Shown: in pieces, positions 63,677 to 64,000 of the stretch
Numbering within the stretch: the stretch's first letter is position 1
Layout: each line of letters opens with the position of its first letter
NCBI RefSeq assembly: GCF_014472395.1
Contig: NZ_JACSZW010000005.1
Location: 1 to 64,000, forward strand
Direction: 5' to 3'
Length of the DNA stretch: 64,000 bases
Source of the DNA: Pedobacter sp. N36a
Lineage (GTDB): Bacteria > Bacteroidota > Bacteroidia > Sphingobacteriales > Sphingobacteriaceae
Made by a program: the position numbers and the translations under genes
The notes under the pieces: model-generated
The model's database searches: none
Seen by the model: only the letters and a program-made list of their open reading frames with translations
Told to the model about the DNA's origin: nothing

Positions 63677-64000
63677 TTAATCTATGATACTTTTTAAATG
63701 TTTGTAATTGGATTTCACGGTATCCAGTACTTCGTCAAACTTACCGCCCAACATCAGTTTCGTCATCGTGAGTGCCATTCCTTTCATCATTTTAAACTCG
63801 ATCTTTGGCGGCATCGCCATTGCATTCGGATCCGTCATCACATTGACCAATACCGGTCCATCGTGCATAAATGCGGCTTTCATCCCCTCTTCCAATCGGC
63901 TTGGATCATCAATGGTCATGCCTTTAATGCCCATTGCGGCAGCTACCAATGCGAAATCCGGGTTCAGCATATCTGTTTCCGAATCCGGCAGTCCTGCCAC
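63677..64000 (-). CDS. 3' end of a thiamine-diphosphate enzyme, PoxB-like pyruvate dehydrogenase (quinone)
   Basis: 107 C-terminal codons are present and the gene continues beyond the right edge. NPDFALVAAAMGIKGMTID, MKAAFMHDGPVLVNVMTDPNAMAMPP and the tail KIEFKMMKGMALTMTKLMLG match the end of PoxB, where the tail binds membrane lipid and activates the enzyme. The enzyme oxidises pyruvate to acetate and CO2 with quinone as acceptor. Confidence 0.8.
   Translation of the reverse strand: MAGLPDSETDMLNPDFALVAAAMGIKGMTIDDPSRLEEGMKAAFMHDGPVLVNVMTDPNAMAMPPKIEFKMMKGMALTMTKLMLGGKFDEVLDTVKSNYKHLKSIID

Overview
This window looks like the chromosome of a Bacteroidota bacterium of the Sphingobacteriaceae, most likely Pedobacter or a close relative. 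The evidence is low GC, Mfa/FimB-type fimbriae, BACON domains, GLPGLI and outer-membrane beta-barrel proteins, BlaI-M56 pairs, AraC regulators with membrane sensors, and promoter boxes of the TAnnTTTG type. No rRNA, tRNA, CRISPR array or complete insertion sequence was found. A 30-residue transposase tail sits at the left edge.

Left part (about 0.4-12.2 kb): a minus-strand run of up to eleven genes encodes a chaperone-independent (type V, Mfa1/Mfa2-like) pilus. In transcription order these are a 77-residue protein, a DUF3575 outer-membrane protein, the major fimbrillin, an Mfa2/FimB anchor-like lipoprotein, two large fimbrillin-BACON proteins (one with a DUF1566-like tail), a C11 clostripain-type peptidase, a thioredoxin-like lipoprotein, a class A beta-lactamase with an altered KTG box, and two paralogous AraC regulators. 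A strong hairpin after the major fimbrillin gene may set subunit stoichiometry. Next (12.2-13.8 kb) comes a graveyard holding a frameshifted response regulator, an AraC tail and a small membrane protein.

Middle (13.8-41 kb): a Crp/Fnr regulator with a CRP-like recognition helix stands next to a perfect CRP-type palindrome and a RidA gene. Then come a giant CheB-CheR-PAS-histidine kinase, an outer-membrane beta-barrel gene interrupted by one in-frame amber codon, two divergent membrane-anchored AraC regulators, a decayed DJ-1/PfpI gene, an M20 amidohydrolase, WYL and AraC regulators, a siderophore-interacting protein, a lactate dehydrogenase and a tandem PqiA-like pair. A stress-flavoured block follows: DJ-1/PfpI, two DUF2383 proteins, CoiA-like, DUF1810, NarL regulator, BrkB, ankyrin protein and a large-subunit catalase.

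Right part (41-64 kb): a BlaI-M56 pair lies beside a GLPGLI-beta-barrel operon and a divergent serine hydrolase relic. The same dyad, GTCTA-N6-TAGAC (one mismatch at the blaI copy), occurs upstream of blaI and twice in the divergent promoter region, which defines a likely BlaI regulon. Further right are a 2039-residue alpha-2-macroglobulin with an embedded TonB-plug-like segment, a broken gene for a secreted protein made of seven exact 25-residue DIFGN repeats, housekeeping and transport genes, a MocR regulator divergent from an Asp/Glu racemase with matching direct repeats between them, a PhnA-like protein, nicotinate phosphoribosyltransferase, and the 3' end of a PoxB-like pyruvate dehydrogenase.

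Gene decay is notable. Two envelope genes carry a single in-frame TAG where CAG (Gln) is likely, and at least four others carry frameshifts. TAG is also an ordinary stop here (for example in the Crp-like gene), so genome-wide recoding is unlikely. Nonsense mutation, local suppression or assembly error are the options.
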